Source: CAZUDO01 sp964618895
Lineage (GTDB): Bacteria; Desulfobacterota; Binatia; DP-6
Assembly: GCA_964618895.1 (NCBI GenBank)
Contig: CAZUDO010000057.1
Location: 1-64,000, forward strand
DNA length: 64,000 bases
Direction: 5' to 3'
The notes under the pieces were generated by a model that did not search any database, was not told the origin of the DNA, and saw nothing but the letters and a program-made list of their open reading frames with translations. The position numbers and the translations under genes are program-made. Below, piece after piece: positions 54,701 through 62,100 of this stretch; within the stretch, counting starts at the first letter, position 1, and the number at the start of each line of letters is the position of its first letter.

Positions 54701-55523
54701 CGTTGTTGTCGTTGCAGTTGAGGGTGGTGCCGGCGGTGCAGATGCCGCTCTGGCAGGTCTCATTGCCGTTGCAGACGGTGCCGTCCGCGCACGAGCTGCC
54801 GTTGGCGAGGTTGGTGTGCTGGCAGCCGAGGGTGGGGGAGCACGAGTCGGTGGTGCAGAAATTGGAGTCGTCGCAGTTGAGGGCGGTGCCCGGCGCGCAG
54901 GCGCCGCCGAAGACGGTGAAGACGGCGTCCTTGTTGCGGTCGAGGTTGTTGTCCCAGCCGTCGAAGGTGGTGTCCAGGTACGCCGTTTCGGAGACCGACG
55001 TGACCCAGCGGATGTCGTTCACCAGGCCGCCGGCGTCGTCCTGCATGACAATCCAGAAGGTGGCCGAGGTGGTGGGCTTGTTGGACGACCAGGTGAGCGA
55101 CTGCACGGCGCCGGTGGCAGACGCGGGCAGGGTGGCGGCGTTGATGCTGCTCGAGTCGCCGCCGATCTGCGCGCCGGGACTGCCGCTCACGTCGGTCCAG
55201 ATCTCGAGATGGAAGCTGCCGCCGCCGCCCCCCGTATTGAAGGCCTGGAGGTCGATCCGGTTGATGGTGAGCGCCTGCGTGTTGCTGATGCGCTGGCGGG
55301 CGGCGTCGGCGACCGTCGACAGCCGGCGGTGGAGGATGTTGCTGCCGCCGATCGCCTGCGTGAGCGACGCGGTCGCCCCGGCACAGGTCTCGATGCCGTT
55401 GCACAGGGTGCCGTCGCTGCACTCGGCGTCGGTGGTGCACGCCGCCTGCCCGAAGACGGGGCCGGGGGTCGCCCCGGCGAGCGCGAGCGCGGCGACGAGC
55501 GGGAGGAGTGGATGGAGGCGCAT
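45786..55523 (-). CDS. Giant (3245-residue) secreted Cys-rich repeat protein
   Basis: The start is ATG 55523, overlapping the upstream stop as TGATG; the signal peptide is MRLHPLLPLVAALALAGATP. Residues about 45-200 hold a beta-sandwich like 'choice-of-anchor' domains (GGSFHLEIWTDVSGSPGAQI, SATFWIVMQDDAGG) inserted inside the first Cys module. Then roughly fifty tandem 53-residue modules follow, each with eight Cys (VCNG-ETC-GxC-LNC-D-NxC-DxC-GC-xxC). Part of the array is a five-module, 795-bp higher-order repeat. The protein ends in the beta domain shared with the next gene (GASDPALYGGSLRI, GDNNGYRY, CMSFGG). A signal peptide plus this Cys content implies massive disulphide formation outside the cytoplasm. 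No enzymatic motif is seen; a structural, adhesive or metal-binding role is conjecture. Confidence 0.8.
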   Translation of the reverse strand: MRLHPLLPLVAALALAGATPGPVFGQAACTTDAECSDGTLCNGIETCAGATASLTQAIGGSNILHRRLSTVADAARQRISNTQALTINRIDLQAFNTGGGGGSFHLEIWTDVSGSPGAQIGGDSSSINAATLPASATGAVQSLTWSSNKPTTSATFWIVMQDDAGGLVNDIRWVTSVSETAYLDTTFDGWDNNLDRNKDAVFTVFGGACAPGTALNCDDSNFCTTDSCSPTLGCQHTNLANGSSCADGTVCNGNETCQSGICTAGTTLNCNDNNVCTADNCNPVTGCQNTNVSNGTSCADTTVCNGAETCQSGACTPGTPLICNDSNVCTTDTCSAVSGCQYSNVANGVSCADATVCNGAETCQTGVCTPGTTLTCNDGNPCTTDTCDPILGCQYSPVVNGTSCADATVCNGAETCQSGTCTPGTPLACNDGNVCTTDSCNPASGCQYVAVPNGTTCADATVCNGAESCQAGTCTAGTPPNCDDSNACTVDTCNAVSGCQNVNVANGSSCADSTVCNGAETCQSGTCIGGAPPNCVDGNACTTDSCNAVLGCQNPAVPNGASCADATICNGPEVCQSGVCTAGTPLNCNDIDPCTTDTCNAVSGCINTVIGGCQTCVTNGDCEDGNPCTTNTCSAGSCSSTVAFNGTPCPDGNTCNGTETCSGGVCTAGTTLDCTDNNVCTTDSCVPATGCQHANLANGTPCNDPNLCNGNESCQAGTCTAGVALDCNDSNACTTDTCNPASGCLHPSVIDGTSCSDGNACNGAETCQAGNCIAGTALTCNDANPCTTDSCQAASGCQFVVVGNGTTCSDANICNGLETCQTGACSAGTAPNCNDGNACTADSCLPGSGCQNNAVANGTACSDGNACNGVETCQTGICTTGTAPSCDDGNPCTADSCDPVLGCRNLAVTNGTSCSDGNLCNGAETCASGTCTAGTAPNCNDGNTCTTDSCVPATGCLNAPVTNGTLCADANLCNGNETCQSGICVAGSGLNCDDSNPCTTDTCDGLGGCLHAPVTNGTVCSDANPCNGAETCQAGACAAGTPLVCNDGNPCTADSCNPASGCQFVVLTNGTTCSDGNVCNGVETCQSGSCTAGTTLTCNDGNACTADSCVPASGCQNTAVANGTLCNDATVCNGSETCQSGICIAGTALNCNDSNPCTSDSCDPILGCANAAVVNGTSCSDGNLCNGAETCVSGACSAGTAPSCNDNNTCTTDSCVPATGCQNAAVTNGTACADANLCNGNETCQSGSCVAGSGLNCDDANPCTTDTCDGLGGCLHPPVANGTACSDGNPCNGAETCQTGTCTAGTPLVCNDGNPCTGDSCNAAAGCQFVVLTNGTTCSDGNVCNGIETCQGGSCTAGTTLTCNDGNVCTTDSCVPALGCQNTNLANGTACNDTTVCNGAEACQSGTCTAGVAPNCNDANPCTTDSCDPVLGCRNLAVVDGTSCSDGNLCNGAEACQAGTCTAGASLNCNDNNTCTTDSCVPATGCSNAAVPNGTTCADANLCNGNETCQSGVCSGGTGLNCDDANPCTTDTCDGLGGCLHPPVTNGTACSDGNPCNGAETCQTGTCAAGTPLVCNDSNPCTGDSCNPAAGCQFVVLTNGTTCSDSTVCNGTETCQSGICSAGTPLNCSDGNVCTTDSCNPVSGCQSTNVANGTACPDATLCNGAETCQSGTCTAGTALNCNDGNVCTNDSCDPVLGCRNIAAIDGTSCSDGNLCNGPETCQAGACTAGSAPNCNDNNTCTTDSCVPATGCQNTAVLNGTTCADANLCNGNETCQSGVCVGGTGLNCDDANPCTTDTCDGLGGCLHPPVANGTACPDGNPCNGNETCSAGTCTAGPPLVCNDSNPCTGDSCVPATGCQFVLFANGTSCPDATVCNGTETCQSGICTPGTPLNCNDNNVCTADSCNVVSGCQNTAVANGSTCPDATVCNGIETCQSGVCTAGTGPNCNDGNVCTNDSCDPILGCRNPAAIDGTPCSDGNLCNGAEACQAGTCTAGPPPNCNDSNTCTTDSCVPATGCQNAAVPNGTTCADANLCNGDETCQSGVCSGGTGLNCDDANPCTTDTCDGLGGCLHPAVTNGTACSDGNPCNGAETCQTGTCTAGTPLVCNDGNPCTGDSCNPAAGCQFVVLANGTTCSDATVCNGTETCQSGICSAGTPINCNDGNVCTADSCNAVSGCQNTNLANGTACPDTTVCNGAETCQGGTCTAGTPLGCNDGNVCTADSCDPVLGCGNPAVVDGTSCSDGNLCNGAETCLAGTCTAGPSPNCNDNNVCTTDACVPATGCSNTALPNGTACADANLCNGNEACQSGVCTGGSGLNCDDANPCTTDTCDGLGGCINAAVTNGTACSDGNPCNGNETCLVGACTAGPALVCNDSNPCTADSCLPASGCQFLVLPNGSTCTDGNVCNGLETCTTGVCTPGTPLNCNDSNVCTTDACDPLLGCSNTAVPNGTTCSDGNACNGLELCQVGACVPGTGPNCDDGNPCTIDSCDTLLACRNVAVVNGTPCTDGNLCNGLETCQTGTCSPGTALNCNDINPCTTDTCVPATGCNSAALPSGTPCPDGNLCNGSEICVTGVCTVNPAPNCDDANPCTVDSCDAVGGCLHGAVANGTSCTDSNPCNGAETCQTGLCAPGPPLDCNDNNLCTVDSCSALTGCQNVVLANGATCTDSNVCNGLETCQGGTCTNGTAFNCNDNNVCTTDSCDVLLGCRNPAVTDGTACSDGNLCNGVETCQAGACASAPTLLCNDGNPCTTDACDPVTGCNITPLVNGTACSDGDLCNGSESCQLAVCTPNNNPPNCNDSNTCTTDTCDAATGCRNAPVTDGTSCSDANACNGNETCQGGVCTPGPPGCNDNDPCTSDTCDPINGCSHAVVTDGSSCSDTDVCNGNETCQAGACASGPQLNCADVLPCTVDSCDTQAGRCLHNPLTNGTSCSDANVCNGVESCLAGLCLAPSTLNCDDNDPCTADSCNPVGGCQHTVLANGTSCGDGNPCNGTDTCQSGACVTGPPVPNGGSCSDGDLCNGAEICQGNLCQPGTPITCDDGDGCTENTCDPTGGCQFPSLDCDDTNPITVDTCSQAIGCQHAAVAPGSKLSMRGDASRPLLMRFKVSTNGSIPLNDPPSNNGASDPALYGGSLRIIAGPVDVTHLLPAQAWGYIGRAGDNNGYRYTDLTGQHGPITLLVVRDPRTTLARGRGAGLALALTGNPNPVQIVLSLGATHHCMSFGGVTAYSSRTYSFIAQNAPAPAACPP
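48356..53125. repeat. 795-bp higher-order tandem repeat (5 x 159 bp) inside the giant gene
   Basis: The basic coding unit is 159 bp (53 codons). The module reading CQF(V/L)V recurs at 53126, 52331, 51536, 50741, 49946, 49151 and 48356, each step exactly 795 bp. The module reading CDGLGGC recurs at 52511, 51716, 50921, 50126, 49331 and 48536 with the same exact step. Thus six consecutive superunits of five modules are in perfect register without indels. Confidence 0.9.
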
Positions 55524-58500
55524 CACGCACATCCCCCGGCTGCCAGATCGGCGATGGCGCGCTCGAGCAGGGTCCGGAGCTTCCGCGCGAGACGACCGTC
55601 CATGTCCCCGGTCGTGATGCCGGACTCGAGGATGCCATCCGCCGACTTGAGCTGGGCGCGGGCCGCGCGCAGCTGCCGGCAGCGCGGCGCCCCACGCAGC
55701 TTCTCCGCGCGCGTGACGCTGCGGGCGGCGCGGTACACGGCGCGGCCGAGCCGCTGCTTGGCCTTCCTGCCGCCGAGCGCGTCGGTCCGCGTCTCCTCGA
55801 TCGCGCGCTGAGCCAGGATCACGAGGCAGGGCCCGCCGACCGGGACATACTGGCAGCCGAGCACGGGATCGCACGAGTCGGTGGTGCACGCGTTGCCGTC
55901 GTCGCAGGGGAGCGGCGTGCCGGGGAGGCAGGACCCGTCGGCGGGGTTGCAGGTCTCGTTGCCGTCGCAGACGGTGGCGTTGGCGCACTGGACGGGGGAG
56001 CCCGCACAGGCGCCGCTCTGGCACTGGTCGTTGAACGTGCACAGGTTGCTATCGTCGCAGGCGACGGTGTTGTTGGTCTGCTGGCATCCGAGCACGCCGT
56101 CGCAGGTGTCGTCGGTGCACGGGTTGCCGTCGTCGCAGTTGAGCGGCGCCGCCGTCGTGCAGGCCCCCGCCTGACAGGTCTCGACCCCGTTGCACACGTT
56201 GTTGTCGCTGCACACGATCGGCGCGCCACGACAGAGGCCGCTCTGGCACACGTCCCCGAGCGTGCACGGGTCGGTGTCGTTGCAGAAGTTGGTGTTGGTC
56301 GTCCACTGGCAGCCGTCGACCGGATCGCAGCTGTCGGTGGTGCAGTCGTTGCCGTCGTTGCAGTCGAGCGGCGCCAGGGCGGGTCCGCAGGCGCCGGTGG
56401 TGGGATCGCACTCCTCGGGCCCGTTGCAGGCATCGCTGTCGTCGCAGGTGCTGACGTGCATGCAGCCGGTGCTCGGCAGGCAGGTGTCGAAGGTGCACAG
56501 GTTACCGTCGTCACAGACCGGAGGCACCCCGACGCTGCACAGGCCCGTGGTCGGGTTGCAGCCCTCGAGACCGTTGCAGGCATCGCCGTCGTCGCAGAGC
56601 GGCGTGCCCGGAGCGCAGGTCTGGTTCACGCACGATTCGGTCCCGTTGCACAGGTTCGAATCGATGCAGTCGGCATCGAAGGCGCACACCGTGGCCACGC
56701 AATGCCCGCCGAGGAGGTTCTCGGCACGTGGCCGCCGCGGTCGTGCCCGCGCCTCCAGCGTGAGGGTGACGACCGCGTCGCGGAACGTCGGCGGGCTCGG
56801 GAAATCGAGCATGGGCAGCATGCCGACCAGCCTGGCCGTCGGCGTGTCGCCCTGCAGGAGTTCTGCACAATTGGATCGCACCCCGGTCGCGAGGTCGCTG
56901 ATCGCCGTGCCGGGTATGCCGTCGGCATCGGCGATGGCGGCGGTCACCGTTCCGGTGGTGAGGGTGAGCTCGGTCTCCAGCTGGACGGGGGCGTAGTCGT
57001 ACTCGCCGCCGGTGCACCAGCCGTTCAGGCCGGGATTGAGGGCGAAGCGGACGTGGACGGGCAGGCGCACGACCATCCCGCCACCGGCGTACAGGCCCCC
57101 CAGCGTGCGCCGGAGCGTGCCGTTGCACACCCCGGGGTGCGGACCGATGAGGCCCTCGGTGCATTTCGGATCGTCCTCGAAGCAGCCGTTCCGGCAGGTC
57201 GGATCGACATCGGTGGTGTCGTGGTCATTGGCCACGTTGACATCCCCGCCGAGGCGGCCGCCGTCGCAATCGATGATGCCCTCCCCGTCGCCGCGGAGGG
57301 TGAGGCAATAGGCGCCGTTACCCGTCGGGAGCGGGGGCAGGACCACGTTCTGCGCGGGGATGGCGATGCTGGCTTCGCCACGGAGATCGCGCGGCCCGAT
57401 GGTGGTCCAGAGGCTGCCGCGCTCGGGGATGCTGCTCACCGAGGGCCCGCTCTGGGTGGTGACCTTGAAGCGGCTGGGACTGCTGTCGGACTGGTCGAGG
57501 AGGTCGAAGACGCGCGTCCCGATGAAGTTGCTCTGCGGTCCGGGATACTGATTCACGTCGAACATGTCGGGGGTGATCTCGCCCGGGTCGTCGGCGATGT
57601 TCCAGTGGCCGCCGTAGTAGTCGATGATCTGGATCTGGCGACCGCAGGCGCCGGTGCCCGAGGTGTCGGCGGTGCCGGCGTAGGCGATGAACCACTCGCC
57701 GAGGGACTGCGCGATCGGGCCTTCCGCGTCGCCGCGTCCGGTGATCTGCCAGAACCGCCGCGCCGGATTGGCGTCCTTGGCGCGATCCTGGACGAAGATG
57801 CGGTTCCCGGTGGTGCCGTTCTGCAGCGGGTCGCCGGTGCAGATGAAGGTCAGATGCTCCGCGCTGGGCGAGAACACCGGGTGCGAGCAATCGCCGAACT
57901 GGGTGCGGTTGGTGATGGTCTCGACGCGGGGAAGATCCCCTTCGAGGTCCGGTGGCGCGACGTAGATCTGCCTTCCGGAACCTCCGCTGGCTCCGAAGAG
58001 GTTCGTCGCCGCCGAGTCGAAGGCGACCCCTGCGTCGCCCGAGCGGTCGGTCAGGAAGGGATGATGACTCGAGGCATTGCCATTGGTGATCAGCCGGCGC
58101 GAGACGCCGAGGCCATCGGGGAGCAGGTCGGCGACGTAGATCTGCGAGATGCCGGTGTTGTGTCCGTCGCGCGTGGTCGTCTTGGTCGCCAGCGCGGCGG
58201 TCGACTCGAAGGCCACCTGCCTGCCGCGGCTGTTGATTGCCGGCTCCGTGCTGGGGCCGGCGCCGTCGCTGACTTGGACCAAGGCCCTGGCCAGGCGGAA
58301 GTAGGCGTAGATCTGGGACACGCCGGGTGCACCCTGACCGAGGAGCGGTGCCGTCGACTGGAAGACGATCACCTTCGCCAGCCGGTCCATCGACGGCCGC
58401 GTGCTGTCGCCCGCGGCCGAGTAGGTGATCTGTTGAATCTCGCCGTTCTTCCGGTTGAGCAGGAAGATCTGCCGCCGCGAGGCCTGCGGACCCCCACCGC

Positions 58501-58912
58501 CGCCGAACACGCCGTCGGCGTCGAACACGACGTACTGGCCCTTCGGTTCGACCGACGGGTTGTCGGGCGAGCCGGGCCGGTCGGTCAGCTGGACGAGCGA
58601 CGGCAGCGGCGGCTTGGGGCAGGGCGTCTGTTCCCGGGTGGTGGCGCGGTTGCAATCGAAATAGGCGACGTTGAACAGGAAAATCTGCCGACCGGTGCTG
58701 CCGGTCTCGAGCAGGTCGACGGTCGACGAGAAGCCGAGGAAGTTGCCCCACGACCGGCTCGCGGACAGGTGATGGTCGCTGCCGCTGGTAACCCGCACGG
58801 AGGGCGGCGTTTCACGATGCAGGGCCCACGCCGGGACCGCGAGCGCGCAGCCCAGCACCACCACCCACACCAATCTTCCGGCGCGGCTCGTGACGGCCGC
58901 CGGCTTTGACAT
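55523..58912 (-). CDS. Secreted beta-propeller plus Cys-rich repeat protein
   Basis: About 1129 residues. ATG 58912 has a GAGGTG site and starts a signal peptide (MSKPAAVTSRAGRLVWVVVL... ending AWA). Residues 30-450 are PD40/TolB-like propeller blades (RQIFLFNVAYFD, PSVEPKGQYVVFDADG, SQIYVADLLPDG, HPVFSPSAEHLTFIC). A beta-rich middle region (to about 720) is followed by about seven Cys modules (CNGTESCVNQTCAPG through CTTDSCDPVLGCQYV). The end is a basic all-helical domain (QRAIEETRTDALGGRKAKQRL to RTLLERAIADLAAGGC). The stop overlaps the start of the giant gene, indicating coupled translation. Probably surface-located, with the propeller as a binding head. Confidence 0.8.
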   Translation of the reverse strand: MSKPAAVTSRAGRLVWVVVLGCALAVPAWALHRETPPSVRVTSGSDHHLSASRSWGNFLGFSSTVDLLETGSTGRQIFLFNVAYFDCNRATTREQTPCPKPPLPSLVQLTDRPGSPDNPSVEPKGQYVVFDADGVFGGGGGPQASRRQIFLLNRKNGEIQQITYSAAGDSTRPSMDRLAKVIVFQSTAPLLGQGAPGVSQIYAYFRLARALVQVSDGAGPSTEPAINSRGRQVAFESTAALATKTTTRDGHNTGISQIYVADLLPDGLGVSRRLITNGNASSHHPFLTDRSGDAGVAFDSAATNLFGASGGSGRQIYVAPPDLEGDLPRVETITNRTQFGDCSHPVFSPSAEHLTFICTGDPLQNGTTGNRIFVQDRAKDANPARRFWQITGRGDAEGPIAQSLGEWFIAYAGTADTSGTGACGRQIQIIDYYGGHWNIADDPGEITPDMFDVNQYPGPQSNFIGTRVFDLLDQSDSSPSRFKVTTQSGPSVSSIPERGSLWTTIGPRDLRGEASIAIPAQNVVLPPLPTGNGAYCLTLRGDGEGIIDCDGGRLGGDVNVANDHDTTDVDPTCRNGCFEDDPKCTEGLIGPHPGVCNGTLRRTLGGLYAGGGMVVRLPVHVRFALNPGLNGWCTGGEYDYAPVQLETELTLTTGTVTAAIADADGIPGTAISDLATGVRSNCAELLQGDTPTARLVGMLPMLDFPSPPTFRDAVVTLTLEARARPRRPRAENLLGGHCVATVCAFDADCIDSNLCNGTESCVNQTCAPGTPLCDDGDACNGLEGCNPTTGLCSVGVPPVCDDGNLCTFDTCLPSTGCMHVSTCDDSDACNGPEECDPTTGACGPALAPLDCNDGNDCTTDSCDPVDGCQWTTNTNFCNDTDPCTLGDVCQSGLCRGAPIVCSDNNVCNGVETCQAGACTTAAPLNCDDGNPCTDDTCDGVLGCQQTNNTVACDDSNLCTFNDQCQSGACAGSPVQCANATVCDGNETCNPADGSCLPGTPLPCDDGNACTTDSCDPVLGCQYVPVGGPCLVILAQRAIEETRTDALGGRKAKQRLGRAVYRAARSVTRAEKLRGAPRCRQLRAARAQLKSADGILESGITTGDMDGRLARKLRTLLERAIADLAAGGCA

Positions 58913-59110
58913 TACACCTCCCGAGAGTGGGCTCGTCCCGAGCAAGAGTCATACCTCTCCGCATGGAGGATGCTCGGTCAGGTGACATGCCGAAGTCGTT
59001 AGACTTTCGACAGGCACCCGGGGTCAGGAACAGGCCTGCGCGAGCCCCCATGGTCGTAGTAATCAGTGGCGCGTCTGCAACCGGCGCGTTCGCGCAACGT
59101 TCGCGGGCTG

Positions 59111-59130
59111 ACGGGGTGCATCCCCCGTCA
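59111..59130. terminator. Small GC hairpin in the 264-bp gap between Cys-rich genes
   Basis: GACGGGG-TGCATC-CCCCGTC forms a 7-bp stem with a 6-nt loop, 47 bp after the stop of the 59177-63304 gene as read on the minus strand. No T-run follows, so termination is uncertain. The rest of 58913-59176 holds no gene and probably carries the promoter of the propeller protein. Confidence 0.3.
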
Positions 59131-59176
59131 CCGTCGTACGAGCGAATGTCGTCGCGCAGTCGAATCTACAATCGAC

Positions 59177-62100
59177 TCAGAGACATGCGCCGCCGGTGCA
59201 GGTGCCGGTGCTGCACGGCGTCCCGTCGGCCACGTTTGTCGCCTGGCAACCGAGGGCGGCGTCGCAGCTGTCGGCGGTGCACTCGTTGCCGTCGTCGCAG
59301 ACGAGGGCGGTGCCGGCGGTGCAGGTGCCGGTCTGGCAGGTCTCGGCGCCGTTGCAGACGGTGGCGTCGGCGCACGGGGTGCTGTCGGCGACGGCCGGGT
59401 TGCCGCACGTGCTCAGCGTGCAGAGGTCCTGCGTGCACGGGTTGCCGTCGGTGCAGTCACCGTCGACGGTGCACGGGGTACAGCCTCCGACGGGCGTCGA
59501 CGAGCACCCCGTCATGGGATTGCAGGAGTCGACCGTGCAGGCGTTGCCGTCGTCGCAGTTGAGAGTCACGCCGGGGCTGCAGGTGCCGCCCTGGCAGGTC
59601 TCGGCGCCGTTGCAGACGGTGGCGTCGGCGCAGGCGGTGCCGTCGGCGACCGCCACCTGCTGGCAGCCGAGGACGACGTTGCACGAATCGGTCGTGCACA
59701 CGTTCCCGTCGTCGCAGGCGAGCGGACTCCCCGCGCTGCACACGCCGCCCTGGCACGTCTCGGTGCCGTTGCACACCGTGGCGTCCGTGCAGAGCGCGCC
59801 GTCGACGACGTTGGTGTGCTGGCAGCCGAATACCGGATCGCACGCGTCGGCGGTGCACAGGCTGCCGTCGTCGCAGTCGAGAGCCGAACCGGCGCTGCAC
59901 ACACCCGCCTGACAGGTCTCGCTGCCGTTGCAGACGGTGGTGTCGGGGCACGGGGTGCCGTCGGCGACACTGGCAGCCTGGCAGCCGAGGGCCGGGTCGC
60001 AGCTGTCGGTGGTGCAGGCGTTGCCGTCGTTGCACGTCGGTGGGGTACCCGGCGTGCAGATGCCCGCTTGGCAGGTCTCGGGACCGTTGCATACCGACGC
60101 ATCCGGGCAGGCCGCGCCGTCGGCCGCGTTGCTGTGCTGGCAGCTCAGGATCGGATCGCAGCTGTCGGTGGTGCAGACGTTGGCGTCATCGCAGTTGGGT
60201 GCCGTGCCGGCCGTGCACACGCCCGCCTGGCACGTCTCCAGGCCGTTGCATGCGACGGCGTCCGAGCACGAGGCGCCATCCGGCACCACCGCGTTGGCGC
60301 ACGCGCCGGCGCTGCACACGTCGGTGGTGCACGGATTCGCGTCGTCGCAGTCGCCGTTCACGGTGCAGGGCGTGCAGCTCGGTAGGTTGGCGTGCGAGCA
60401 CCCGGTGAGCGGCGCGCAGGCGTCGATGGTGCAGGCGTTGGCGTCATCGCAGTCGAGCGCCGCCCCGGCCGTGCACGCGCCCGCCTGACAGGTTTCCGTC
60501 CCGTTGCAGAGGTTGGCGTCGAGACAGGTGGTCCCATTCGGCACGGCGGTCTGCGTGCAGCCGGCGACCACGTCGCAGGCGTCGGTGGTGCAGGCGTTGA
60601 CGTCGTTGCAGACGAGGGGGGGGCCGGGGGTGCAGACACCGCCCTGGCAGGTCTCGGCGCCGTTGCAGACGGTGGCGTCGGCGCACGACGTGCCGTTCAG
60701 CAACGTCGTGTACGCGCAGCCGAACACCGGATTGCACGCGTCGGCGGTGCACGGGTTGGCGTCGGTACAGTTGAGCGCCGTGCCGGCGGTGCACAGGCCC
60801 CCTTGGCAGGTTTCGTTGCCGTTGCAGACGGTCGCGTCGGCACACGTGCTGCCGTCGGGGAGAGCGACGTACTGGCACCCCGTGCCCGCGTTGCAGCTGT
60901 CGGTCGTGCACGGGTTGGCGTCATTGCAGTTGAGGGCCGCGCCCGGTGTGCACAGCCCGGCCTGGCAGGTTTCGCTGCCGTTGCAGACGGTAGCATCCGC
61001 GCACGAGGTGCCGTCGGCGAGGTTGGCGTGCTGGCAGCCGAGCAGGGGATCGCAGGTGTCGGCCGTGCAGGGGTTGGCGTCGTTGCAGTTGGGCGCCGTG
61101 CCGGGCAGGCACACCGTCGCCTGGCAGGTCTCGAGGCCGTTGCAGGCGTTGCTGTCGGAGCACGGCGTGCCCGCGGCGACGACGGCGTTCACGCACGTGC
61201 CCGCGCTGCACACATCGATGGTACACGGGTTGCCGTCCCCGCAGTCGGCGTTGACGGTGCACGGCTGGCAGCCGGGGATGGGAGTGTTGGAGCAGCCGCT
61301 CACCGCACCGCAGGCGTCCACGGTGCAGGCATTGCCGTCGTTGCAGTTGGGGGCGGTGCTCGGGGTGCATACGCCGCCCTGGCAGGTCTCCTGCCCGTTG
61401 CAGACCGTCCCGTCGGCGCACGTCGTGCCGTCGGCGGCGAGCGATTGCTGGCAGCCCGCCACCGCGTCGCAGGTGTCGACGGTGCAGGGATTGCCGTCGC
61501 CGCAGGTCGGCGCCGGGCCCGAGATACAGCTCCCCGCCTGGCAGGCCTCGCTGCCGTTGCATACGGTGCCGTCGTTGCACGAGATGCCGTTCGGCACCGC
61601 CGTGTTCTGGCAGGCCCCGGCCACGCATCCATCGGTCGTGCACGTGTTGGCGTCGCCGCAGGTGGCGCTCACCGAGCACGGCACACAGCCGACGATGGGC
61701 GTGATGGTGCACGTACCGCCGAGATCGCACACGTCCTGCGTGCAGGCGTTGCCGTCGTCGCAACCGCCGCCGTTGACACACCGCCCGCTGGTGCAGGCGT
61801 CGGCCGTGCACGGGTCGTCGTCGTCGCAGTCGAGTGGGACGTTGCACGGCCGGCAGCCTGGGATGGCGGTGTTCGTGCAGCCCACGACCGGGCCACACGT
61901 GTCGGCGGTGCAGGGCTGCCCGTCGTCGCAGCTCACCGGCGTGCCGGTGCAGAGACCGGCCTGGCAGGTGTCGGTGCCGGTGCACGCGCTGCTGTCCTCA
62001 CACGGGCCGCCGTTGTTGGTGTAGGTGCAGCCCGCCAGCGCATCGCAGGTATCGGTGGTGCAGACGTTGTTGTCACCGCAGGTGAGTGGCGCTCCGAGCG

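Noticed and set aside
46300..54880. Regularly spaced repeats that could suggest a CRISPR array or satellite
   Set aside because: The 159-bp period is a multiple of three, stays in one coding frame and encodes Cys-conserved modules; no short repeat/spacer structure.
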